From the NCBI RefSeq assembly GCF_017298635.1, contig NZ_CP071182.1:1302001-1366000 (forward strand): 64,000 bases of DNA, read 5' to 3'. Made by a program: the position numbers and the translations under genes. The notes under the pieces were generated by a model. The model did no database searches, had not been told where the DNA came from, and saw only the letters and a list, made by a program, of their open reading frames with translations. This document shows, piece after piece, positions 1 to 7,285 of the stretch. Source of the DNA: Paenalicyclobacillus mengziensis (GTDB lineage: Bacteria; Bacillota; Bacilli; Alicyclobacillales; Alicyclobacillaceae). How positions within the stretch are numbered: position 1 is the first letter of the stretch; the number at the start of each line of letters is the position of its first letter.

Positions 1-39
1 TGAATAGCGCCACAATCAAAAACGCTAGGAGTAATCGTT

Positions 40-501
40 ATGAACATCACTCGAACAACAGATTTCGAACTGATTGCACGCTTGAATAAGCCCATACATG
101 AATTGCATGCATCCATGTATCCTCAATATTTCAGGGAATATGACTTCGAGGCGATTCGAGATTCCTTTGAAAAGTTAGTAAAGGACAATTCGTTTGTCTT
201 TCTGCTTCTGCAGGATGGGAATGAATCGCTTGGATATGCATGGGTGGAGTTGAGAAATTACTCTGAAACCGTGTTTACCAAAGCACGGCAAGCATTGTTT
301 GTCCATCAAATAAGCATAGTGAATGACCAAAAACAGCGGGGATATGGAACAGCGTTGATGAACCACATATACGACATAGCCCGAGAACAGAGCATCGAAA
401 CAGTGGAATTGGATTACTGGGCTAACAATGAAGCTGCGAAGAACTTTTACAGCAAACAAGGATTTACTGGCTATCGTGAATTTGTGTACAAGGGTGTCTG
501 A
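40..501 (+). CDS. GNAT family N-acetyltransferase
   Basis: A 153-residue single-domain acetyltransferase of the Gcn5-related (GNAT) fold. It should transfer an acetyl group from acetyl-CoA to an amine on an unidentified substrate. The acetyl-CoA loop is visible as QKQRGYGTALMNHIYDIA (Q/R-x-x-G-x-G/A), followed by the ELDYWANNEAAKNFYSKQGF segment typical of the C-terminal half. The ATG follows an AGGAG about 8 bases upstream. Length is normal for the family and no frameshift is seen. It lies at the window edge with no operon partner visible. The family call is firm; the substrate is unknown. Confidence 0.88.
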   Translation: MNITRTTDFELIARLNKPIHELHASMYPQYFREYDFEAIRDSFEKLVKDNSFVFLLLQDGNESLGYAWVELRNYSETVFTKARQALFVHQISIVNDQKQRGYGTALMNHIYDIAREQSIETVELDYWANNEAAKNFYSKQGFTGYREFVYKGV

Positions 502-731
502 GCCTTTGAGCAACTTGGGCCGGTATGCACGAAACTTAAATCCAGGACTGCATGAACATGCAGGGTACCACAGTTACTGCTTGCGTCGCAACAGGGCAGG
601 AATGTTGAGAAACGCTTGGGCAGTAATCAATTTAAGACTCTTTTTTGTTATATGTAATATAATGGTATTGTATCGGATAGGCGGTAATCTGTAGGAGTAT
701 TTCATTTATCGGTGTGTTTGGAGGTGGAATA

Positions 732-1073
732 ATGAAAAAAGCTATGGTCATTACGCTGTGTGTTAGTGCAATTGTTTCTATTTTGGCGATTGTACTTAAC
801 GGGGTCACGCATGATAGTCGTTGGGTATTTGCAGATATCATGTTGGGCTTCATATTTCTTTTGGCGGCTGGTTTGGGATTGGGCGCTAATGCGGGCGACG
901 GCGGTAGAAGCGTCTTTTTAAGGAAGAAATTTCAAGAAATGTATCAAGACCAACCTGGAAAGATCCAGAAACTTAACAAGAAAGCCGCAACGTCGTCTAT
1001 TTATTGTTTGTGCATCGGGTTGCCCAACTTCCTTCTCCCACTTGTCGCAGCGGTCTTGCATTCCTACCATTAA
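732..1073 (+). CDS. Small membrane protein of unknown function
   Basis: A 113-residue protein with three hydrophobic stretches: residues about 4-22, 33-52 and near the C-terminus (YCLCIGLPNFLLPLVAAVL). Between them is a polar loop with KKFQEMYQDQ. The ATG at 732 is chosen over an upstream ATG at 714 because GGAGGTGG lies 5-12 bases before it. A TATAAT-like -10 at about 657 could serve it. It resembles short uncharacterised Bacillales membrane proteins, but I cannot name a family with confidence. Confidence 0.65.
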   Translation: MKKAMVITLCVSAIVSILAIVLNGVTHDSRWVFADIMLGFIFLLAAGLGLGANAGDGGRSVFLRKKFQEMYQDQPGKIQKLNKKAATSSIYCLCIGLPNFLLPLVAAVLHSYH

Positions 1074-1173
1074 AAGCACGTGTGTTTACGCCTTGATTAT
1101 TTGTCGTCATTGTCCGCGAGTTGACTATGAAAGTCGTAATCCAAGGAGTGCAGGAATTTGTCGATAAATGGAG

Positions 1174-1212
1174 AAAACGCCATCTGAGCCGAGTAGGTCC
1201 AGGTGGCGTTTC
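1174..1212. other. Imperfect hairpin, possible terminator
   Basis: AAAACGCCATCT and AGGTGGCGTTTC form a stem with one G-U pair around a 15-base loop. It lies in the otherwise empty 245-base gap after the small membrane protein. Downstream is a short CCTTC run (about 1257-1275) that looks like slipped-strand expansion. A terminator role is only a guess. Confidence 0.35.
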
Positions 1213-1402
1213 CATCTGCGCAGGGTAACGGAAGGGTACAAAAAAGGTTTGGCCGCCTTCCCTTCCCTTCCCTTCCCTAATTCGAGGCCGAAATGGCACT
1301 CTTGTATGCCTAGCGTATATGTTGATTGTGAGTCCTGGTCCATCGCTTACTCCCGCAAGACATGCCTCGCATTTACTGCCGACACCTTTGTACATACGTC
1401 AG

Positions 1403-1633
1403 CGCTCAGGACTAATTCAGCGCCTTCTAGCCGACACTTGTGAACTGTGTGAGTCTCATGACAACATCGAGGTGCACAATATTCGAGACTTGAAAGACCT
1501 TAGACGCAAAGGAAACAGGGAGCAACCTGAATGGGTTAAGAACATGGCAGCACGGAGACGAAAGACACTTATCGTCTGCCGCAAATGTCATGAAGACATC
1601 ACGCTGGACGCCAATAACCGAGACCTGGAATGA
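1403..1633 (+). pseudogene. 3' fragment of a group II intron reverse transcriptase/maturase with HNH endonuclease domain
   Basis: About 77 residues match the C-terminus of intron-encoded proteins that carry an HNH nuclease: CELCESHDNIEVHNIRDLKDL, then WVKNMAARRRKTLIVCRKCHEDI. The two CxxC pairs of the zinc/HNH module are present. The usual H-H of the motif reads H-N (EVHNIR). No reverse-transcriptase or maturase sequence precedes it, so more than 80 percent of the protein is missing. The reading frame extends upstream to 1319 but that part has no family resemblance. It sits directly before an intron domain V, as expected of an intron remnant. Confidence 0.75.
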
Positions 1634-1642
1634 GACATCGGA

Positions 1643-1734
1643 GAGCCGGGAGCAGTGAAAGCTGCAAGCCCGGTTCGGAGGGGGATCGACGGAAAAGGGC
1701 TTCTCCTTAGTACCTCGTCGGCGGTCTACCCTAC
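1643..1734 (+). ncRNA. Group II intron domains V and VI, inner remnant
   Basis: A 34-base domain V hairpin is seen at 1643-1676: GAGCCGGG pairs with CCCGGTTC and GCAG with CTGC around a GAAA-type loop. A domain VI-like stem (CGACG at 1687, CGTCG at 1716) and a CTACCCTAC 3' end at about 1734 follow. This matches the catalytic 3' end of the intron whose HNH protein tail lies just upstream. The 5' part of the intron is missing. Confidence 0.7.
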
Positions 1735-1810
1735 CGCACGTCCGGTTCGGGGAAGGGCTCGGGCGCCAAACTACCCCTTCAAGGGGCGGGTCGGCCCGGG
1801 CCTATTCTAC
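1735..1810 (+). ncRNA. Second group II intron 3' end, interrupted by the first
   Basis: Immediately after the inner intron end, CGCACGTCCGGTTCGG (1735-1750) reads as the 3' half of another domain V. A domain VI-like stem-loop follows (CCCCTTCAAGGGG at its tip) and CCTATTCTAC ends at 1810, a typical intron 3' end. The 5' half of this domain V is absent, so the first intron appears to have inserted into, or been joined to, this one. Confidence 0.5.
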
Positions 1811-2113
1811 AGAGGAGCGGCGTGAATTGTGCTATGATTTACTCAATCTAAAGCGCGAAGGGGTATGCCTGTGATTGAGTTCAAACCAGTCCTCAATAAA
1901 AATTTCTAGGGGATTGGTAAGTGACCGATCCCCAAGTTCGAAGGGGTATGGTGGCCCCATCTGTCAAGACAACATTTTTTAATCTGTAAGCTATAGTCTA
2001 GTTTTTCCCGTCCCTATCATCTTTTAGGAGGAGCGGGAGGGGTGAATGGCCGTAGGCCAGAGGGGAGGAGCGAAGCGGCTTCCCCTGTGTTACTTCCTGA
2101 CGTCTCCCTGTCG

Positions 2114-3043
2114 CTAAGCAATCTCCTTTCCTGTATATGTATTTTCACGAGAACAGGTAGGGATTGGATCTCCGGGCTTCATTCCCATCAAATAGATCTC
2201 AGCGGGTGTGTGATCCTGGAGAGATTGATGTGGTCGTTCATGATTATACTTGTGTATGAATTTTCCGATTTCTAGCCTCGCCTCCCTTGGTGTGGCGTAC
2301 TCTTTTGTGTACACCTCTTGGTACTTGAGTGTTCTCCAGAACCGCTCGATGTAGATGTTATCCACAGCTCGGTTCTTTCCATCCATACTGATTTTGACCC
2401 CGGCCCCCTTGAGAATTTCCGTGTACTGTGGGCTTGTAAAGTGGCTGCCTTGGTCACTGTTCCAGATTTCTGGTTTCGCCTGGCTCAAGGCCCTTTGCGT
2501 TGCTTTCAGTACAAAGTCGATCTCCAGCGTCTGATCTAGCTCCCAACTGACAATATAACGAGAATACCAGTCAATCACAGCTACCAAGTACATCCATCCG
2601 TGTTTGAGACGGATATAGGTGATATCCACAGACCAGACATGGTTCGGATGGCTCGCCTTTACCCCGCCCAACAGATAGGGGTAAATTTTGTGAGCTAAGT
2701 TGCGTTTGCTCAAGTTTGGACCCGGACTGACACCAGTAATCCCCATGGCCCTCATACAGCGCACCACACGCTTGCGGTTGATAGGCCAGCCTTCACGCCG
2801 TAGAATTGCTGTAATGTAACGGCTACCTGAAGCCGGGCGTTCTGTGTATATCTCGTCGATGCGACGACGGAGACGGATTTCTTCATCTGAAACGGCAACA
2901 GGAGTGTAGTAGAGGCTCGTTCGATTCAGGCTGAGCAACTCCGCCTGTCTGGAAATGGACAGCTCATCACTGTCGTGCTCAACCATCGCAACTCTATCGG
3001 TTCTAGTTCGGTTTGATGCCAGATTTTTTTTTAAGCCACTCAA
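2114..3043 (-). CDS. IS3-family transposase OrfB (DDE integrase domain)
   Basis: The catalytic part of an IS3 transposase. An HTH_21-like segment (RRRIDEIYTERPASGSRY) leads into an rve integrase core. The DDE triad is intact: D in VWSVDITYI, D in WNSDQGSHF and E in IYIERFWRTLK, with the IS3 signature HERPHQSL near the end. It is normally made as an OrfAB fusion by a -1 frameshift. The overlap with orfA holds a run of nine A on the coding strand (3024-3032), a good slippery site. A free-standing start, if used, could lie near MVEHDSDELSIS. Confidence 0.9.
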   Translation of the reverse strand: MSGLKKNLASNRTRTDRVAMVEHDSDELSISRQAELLSLNRTSLYYTPVAVSDEEIRLRRRIDEIYTERPASGSRYITAILRREGWPINRKRVVRCMRAMGITGVSPGPNLSKRNLAHKIYPYLLGGVKASHPNHVWSVDITYIRLKHGWMYLVAVIDWYSRYIVSWELDQTLEIDFVLKATQRALSQAKPEIWNSDQGSHFTSPQYTEILKGAGVKISMDGKNRAVDNIYIERFWRTLKYQEVYTKEYATPREARLEIGKFIHKYNHERPHQSLQDHTPAEIYLMGMKPGDPIPTCSRENTYTGKEIA

Positions 3044-3305
3044 CCTCAGTGGTTAAGCGACCAATTTTCGCATACAGTTCGGACGTTTCCTTTTCATGTT
3101 CTTTCTTTAGCGCAGCAGCGTTTTTCTTCCCTTCGTCTTCGAAGAGGCTAGACATATTCTCTAAGGCGGTATTCTTCCACCTATGAAGCATCGTGACGTG
3201 TACACCGTACTCTGACGAAATTTGGGCGATGGTCTTCTCTTCTTTGAGAAGCTCTAGGACGACTTCTGCTTTGAATGATGCAGGATAATGTTTTCTCATA
3301 GCCAT
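3003..3305 (-). CDS. IS3-family transposase OrfA (helix-turn-helix)
   Basis: A 100-residue protein with an N-terminal HTH_Tnp_1 domain (YPASFKAEVVLELLKEEKTIAQISSEYGV) that binds the element's ends. A leucine-zipper-like coiled coil follows (KKEHEKETSELYAKIGRLTTEVEWLKKKS). It overlaps OrfB by about 40 bases, with the nine-A slippery run near its end, so ribosomes can shift to make OrfAB. Length is typical for the family. Confidence 0.9.
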   Translation of the reverse strand: MAMRKHYPASFKAEVVLELLKEEKTIAQISSEYGVHVTMLHRWKNTALENMSSLFEDEGKKNAAALKKEHEKETSELYAKIGRLTTEVEWLKKKSGIKPN

Positions 3306-3361
3306 ATTGTAGCTTAACCGGTCCCTTCTCTGCTGTCTTGATTCCTGGGACCACTATAGGG

Positions 3362-3916
3362 ATTTGTGAACTGGCAGATTTAGAAACGAAACGCCTACGT
3401 ATGGTGTCATGAAATCCAGAATTGGCGTTGGCAGCCATTCAGGACACGTCAAGATTGTCTCAAATATTGGGTCTAGAGGTACCGAACGATTTCCCAAACA
3501 AACCGGTTCGAGAATTCGTGCTACCGACTACGTTAAAGGAACTGGATAGAGATCATGGCGTGGGGCAATGGAGCGGGATGATTGTTCACGTTGGGGATGC
3601 TATTGTGATCGGCTCTATGGGCTTTAAATCCCCACCGGATAAACTTGGGATGGTTGAAATCGGGTATGACATTGTCCCGAAGTACCAGGGGCATGGATAT
3701 GCTACGGAAATGGCTCGGGCGCTGATTGAATGGGCTTTTCAACAACCAAACGTCAGCCGAGTGACTGCAGAGTGCCTAGACAACAGTACACCGTCTGTTC
3801 GTGTACTCGAAAAGGTCGGGATGAAAATAGTATCTCAGTCGAAAGACATGATTTATTGGGAAATCAAGTGGGGAATGAGAAAAACAACATTGGCAGACGG
3901 TCGGTGCCATCTATGA
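3362..3916 (+). pseudogene. GNAT N-acetyltransferase, 5' end cut by IS3 and in-frame stop
   Basis: Residues encoded from 3362 read ELADLETKRLRMVS, then a TGA stop at 3410, then NPELALAAIQDTSRL and a normal RimJ/RimL-like acetyltransferase (YDIVPKYQGHGYATEMARALIEWAF, the acetyl-CoA loop). The conserved N-terminal strand ETKRLRL lies before the stop. A TTG at 3422 could restart translation but would lose the first beta strand, and it has no good ribosome site. The IS3 element ends at 3358, so the native start was probably removed. I read it as inactivated. Confidence 0.7.
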
Positions 3917-4300
3917 AGATGAGCTCTTTCATGCACATCAAGACGTTGCTTACCCCATTCCAGGCTTGGCCATTCTGGCTTCCAAAAGGCACTTTTACCG
4001 AATGGATGAACTAACAGTGGCGGAGGCAACCAGATGTATTGGTCTGATTAAAAAAATCCGTACTGCACGTCTGGGCAACTGGGAATCAATCATGTGTACT
4101 ATTTTTACAATGAGGATACAACCCACCACTTCCACCTGTGGATGGTTCCACGGTATGAATGGATGGGGCAGTTTGGTAATTCGGTAGAGTCTTTAAGGCC
4201 ATCGTTATTATATGCAAGGCAGTCGATGAACACTGCGAAACGCCCTGTCGTATTAACGAGTGCAAGACCTGAGGAGAGTCGTCTGACCAGTTTTTCATGA
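3880..4300 (+). pseudogene. HIT-family hydrolase-like protein, frameshifted
   Basis: The sequence reads VGAIYEDELFHAHQDVAYPIPG, then LAILASKRHFYRMDEL and RCIGLIKKIRTAR. A frameshift near 4075 is followed by LGINHVYYFYNEDTTHHFHLWMVPRYEW. The HHFHLWM segment resembles the histidine-triad active site of HIT nucleotide hydrolases/transferases. No start codon exists in the first frame, since a TGA directly precedes it. It is therefore a degraded gene. Family assignment rests mainly on the histidine motif and the general order of elements. Confidence 0.6.
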
Positions 4301-4403
4301 ATATTCATTCCGGTTGGTCGTGCAGTTCCTCCGGTGCATCTGAAGTCGTTTTTGATGTGTCCATTGTTATTCCCGACAGTATCAAATAGCAGGCGGTGAC
4401 GTA

Positions 4404-4665
4404 TTGAAGGACAAGACTTTGTCACACATCACCGTGTATCTTGCTGCCAGAGGTATCTCACAGATTGGCGATTTTATGCTACTTATCGCCGTGAACATTT
4501 GGGTGCTTAACATGACGCATTCCCCCATGGCGGTGTCGATTTTGTGGATTATCCCAGCTTGTGGTCAGTCCATGCGGGGAGTATTGCTGGCCGATTAGAT
4601 CGAAGAACTGTCATGATCGGGACCGAACTTACAAGAGCGGGTTAATTGGGTGTTGATGAGGGTGT
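4404..4665 (+). pseudogene. MFS transporter, N-terminal fragment with frameshift
   Basis: It begins as a normal major facilitator protein: HITVYLAARGISQIGDFMLLIAVNIWVL (first membrane helix) and THSPMAVSILWIIPA (second helix). It stops at 4598. Continuing in another frame gives DRRTVMIGTELTRAG, the conserved loop after helix 2 that follows LAD in the first frame. So a small deletion broke the gene near 4594. Nothing of helices 3-12 is visible downstream. Confidence 0.6.
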
Positions 4666-4743
4666 ACTTCACAGCGACTCCTGCCTCTTAAGCAAACACC
4701 ATGACAAAAACTGATTTATCTAAGCCCACCAACATAGAACGGG

Positions 4744-6045
4744 TCATGCCGGAAGGGGTCCGCCAAGGGTTTGATAGATGAGCACAAGGTTCAGGAAGAC
4801 AATGACGATTGCACATGCTGTCGCTGCATACGTCACAATGCGACGGTTCGTAAGCACTCCCATGATGTCTTTACGACGAGTGAAGTAAATCAGAGAGATG
4901 ATGGGAGCGGGCAGCACCAGGCTTAGGATAACTTGACTGATTACGAGGGTCTGTGTCGGGTTGATGCCAAAGGCGACGATGATGACTGTCGGAAGCATCG
5001 TGAGTACGCGTCGAACCCAAAGCGGAATTGTAAATCCGACAAACCCTTGCATAATCACCTGTCCCGCCATGGTTCCAACGGCAGAACTAGATAGTCCGGA
5101 AGATAGAAGGGAGACTAGAAAGACTGCTGCAGAAGCAGGTCCAAGGAGTGGCGTCAGCGTCTTGTATGCAGTTTGAATGGTCGCCACCTGCGTCTGCCCA
5201 TGAGCATGGAACACCGACGCAGCCATGTACATCATCGACAGGTTGATGAGACCTGCAAGCGTCATTGCAATGATAACCTCTTTCGTGCTGAAGCCAAATA
5301 TTCGCTTTTTCTCCGTATCATTTCTCGCGATGACGCGGTCCTTCGTCAGGCTTGAGTGGAGGTAAACGACATGCGGCATGACGGTCGCCCCAATGACACC
5401 CACCGCGAGAAGCACAGCATCGCTGTTTCCGCTCATCCAAGGCACGACACTGTGATACGCCACTTGTCCCCAAGCGGGTTTTGAGAGAAAGGTTTCAACA
5501 AGGTAGCAGAGCGCGATCATGATGACTAAGGCACCGATGAACTTTTCCAACGGTCGAAAACCAAACCTGTCGAGCATGAGGATCACGTAAGTAGCCACAC
5601 CGGTGATGAGCGTTCCTGTCAACAGCGGAATGTGGAACAGAAGGTTCAGGCCAATCGTTGCCCCGAGAAACTCTGCCAGGTCAGTTGCCATCGCAGCGAC
5701 CTCGGAGAATCCCCACAGCACATAGGAAAGCCAACTTGGGAAGTGCTCTCGACACATTTCCGGTAGGTTTTTGCGGGTTGCGATGCCTAGCTTTGCCGAC
5801 ATGTTCTGAATCAACATCGCCATCAAGTTCGCCAGGACGACCACCCACAAGAGCTTGTAGCCAAACTCAGAGCCGCTTTGAATGTTTGTGGCGTAATTTC
5901 CCGGGTCGATGTAAGCCACAGCTGCAATAAATGCCGGACCGAGGAACGGCAGCAGCCCACGTATTCCCGTTCTCTGTCTCGCAATTGCTGCCCGTGCGGC
6001 GAGAACCGTTTTGTTCTCTTCCATGTCCATGGATGGCAGGCTCAC
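4744..6045 (-). CDS. mntH: Nramp divalent metal (Mn2+/Fe2+) transporter
   Basis: A 433-residue proton-coupled manganese/iron importer of the Nramp family, in the cytoplasmic membrane. The helix-1 metal-binding motif is DPGN (AYIDPGNYATNIQSGS) and the helix-6 motif is MPHVVYLHSSL. About 11 hydrophobic helices are visible, which is the full family length. The start is a GTG at 6045 behind AAGGAG; an ATG at 6030 is also possible. It is transcribed away from a group II intron. A perfect palindrome upstream (6229-6246) is a candidate metalloregulator site. The family call is secure; metal preference is by analogy with bacterial MntH. Confidence 0.95.
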   Translation of the reverse strand: MSLPSMDMEENKTVLAARAAIARQRTGIRGLLPFLGPAFIAAVAYIDPGNYATNIQSGSEFGYKLLWVVVLANLMAMLIQNMSAKLGIATRKNLPEMCREHFPSWLSYVLWGFSEVAAMATDLAEFLGATIGLNLLFHIPLLTGTLITGVATYVILMLDRFGFRPLEKFIGALVIMIALCYLVETFLSKPAWGQVAYHSVVPWMSGNSDAVLLAVGVIGATVMPHVVYLHSSLTKDRVIARNDTEKKRIFGFSTKEVIIAMTLAGLINLSMMYMAASVFHAHGQTQVATIQTAYKTLTPLLGPASAAVFLVSLLSSGLSSSAVGTMAGQVIMQGFVGFTIPLWVRRVLTMLPTVIIVAFGINPTQTLVISQVILSLVLPAPIISLIYFTRRKDIMGVLTNRRIVTYAATACAIVIVFLNLVLIYQTLGGPLPA

Positions 6046-6228
6046 GCTGGATACACTCCTTCGTCAACAGAAGGTTTCAAGAGACACATATAACGGCAAC
6101 AGAAGACGAGTTTTAGCCAATCGACAAAATTTTAGTCTTGGGAAACTTCGGGGCGTATTTACCCCTTGGAAAGAGTTGCGTATGCTGCGCATATGGAATC
6201 TTCTGTCCGGACACAATAGCATCCGAGA

Positions 6229-6246
6229 TTTTAGCTTAGACTAAAA
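6229..6246. promoter_or_regulatory. Palindromic operator, MntR/DtxR-like
   Basis: TTTTAG-CTTAGA-CTAAAA is a perfect 6-6-6 inverted repeat, about 185 bases upstream of mntH. TTTTAG also occurs in the leader (around 6111 and 6132). The TTAG..CTAA layout is like MntR and DtxR-family operators, and MntR commonly represses mntH in Bacillales. Binding is inferred. A second palindrome, TGTCCGGACA (6204-6213), lies close by. Confidence 0.5.
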
Positions 6247-6382
6247 GTTTTTCCCTTGCGCAACTTACATCTCAATATATGCACAGATACCCGAGAAGTG
6301 CAACAACAAAATCGGTATGTCACAATTCACAGTTCGATACGTGATGAAGGAGACGGATTGGGTGCTGTCATGGCTAAGTGCA

Positions 6383-6416
6383 TACAAAGGCGATCCGTTT
6401 GCGGACCGCCTTTGTA
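6383..6416 (+). terminator. Hairpin used as group II intron target
   Basis: TACAAAGGCG and TCCG pair with CGGA and CGCCTTTGTA around a short loop, an intrinsic-terminator-like stem. The intron starts six bases later. Class C group II introns insert just downstream of such hairpins, so this is probably the recognised exon structure. It may once have ended a transcript reading toward it. Confidence 0.65.
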
Positions 6417-6828
6417 CGTTTGGTGCGCCCGGCATGGGCACTGTCTATACGGTGAAAGTCCGGAATGGTGAAGGTAGCAGTAACCATTAGCTTAAGCCAA
6501 GGGTGTCCACCGCGAGGTGGAATCTGAAGGAAGGCGGCGGCAAACCTCCGGCCCGAGGGTCACGAACTCCAATAGAGGCTAGCAGCAGTTGGGTGAGTCA
6601 GCCAAACATGACAAAGCCCTTGCTACCGAAGACTGCTGAAAGTAAATGGAGCGGGTGCATGGAGGGAAAGACAGCGTTCTTACCCGGGGAGGTCTGCCCG
6701 GTACGCCAGCGATGCTGGTAAGCGTTCCTGAGAGGGTACGTTGAACGGGCAGAAGTCAGCAGAGGTCGTAGTACCTGCAAAGGGACGCCCAAGCAGGGAA
6801 GGACTGAACATGATTGTGAGGGTTGTTC

Positions 6829-7224
6829 ATGGCAAGTTCGAGAGAGAAGCAAAGACAGCCGAATATCCCACAAGGGAGCTATCCTCAGAAGGAAGTGGTG
6901 AATCCACGGGGGACTGAGGAAGCGCCGAGTTTCTCTTCGGCACGACCCAATGAACCAACCCGCGAAGAAGGTTGTATCGACCTGATGGAACAGGTAGTAG
7001 AGCGGGATAACCTGCTCTCGGCGCTGCGCCGTGTGGAGAAGAACAAAGGGGCTGCCGGTGTCGACGGAATGGAGATAAAATCCCTTCGTCCATTCCTGAT
7101 GGAAAACTGGCAACGTATCCGAAGTGACCTCCTTCATGGAACCTACCAACCAATGCCGGTACGTCGGGTCGAAATCCCGAAACCAGACGGTGGCAGCAAA
7201 AGGATGTTAGGGATACCGACGGTG
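6829..7224 (+). pseudogene. ltrA: Group II intron reverse transcriptase, 5' part (split gene)
   Basis: The N-terminal 132 or so residues of the intron-encoded protein, including the RT0/RT1 region (NLLSALRRVEKNKGAAGVDGM and MPVRRVEIPKPDGGSKRMLGIPTV). After Val at 7222-7224 the frame runs into foreign sequence and stops at 7272. Joining 7224 to 10188 restores GIPTV-LDRLIQQ exactly in frame, giving a protein of about 470 residues. The ATG at 6829 is chosen over a TTG two codons earlier; neither has a strong ribosome site. It is inactive unless the insert is excised. Confidence 0.85.
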
Positions 7225-7285
7225 AATTCATACTGCATGCCTCCCAATAAGGTTTTGGAATTTGAGGGCTAGTGACACATTTAAG

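Larger units (their letters stand above)
1947..3358 (-). mobile_element. IS3-family insertion sequence, apparently intact
   Basis: The element carries overlapping orfA and orfB on the minus strand. Imperfect terminal inverted repeats are visible: TATGGTGGCCCCA starting at 1947, and at 3358 the complement TATAGTGGTCCCA, both continuing into TCAAGACA. A GGG triplet flanks each end (1944-1946 and 3359-3361), compatible with a 3-bp target duplication. Length is about 1.41 kb, usual for IS3. The 5' remains of a GNAT gene lie on its right, which suggests insertion into or next to that gene. Boundaries are my reading of the repeats and could be off by a few bases. Confidence 0.8.
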
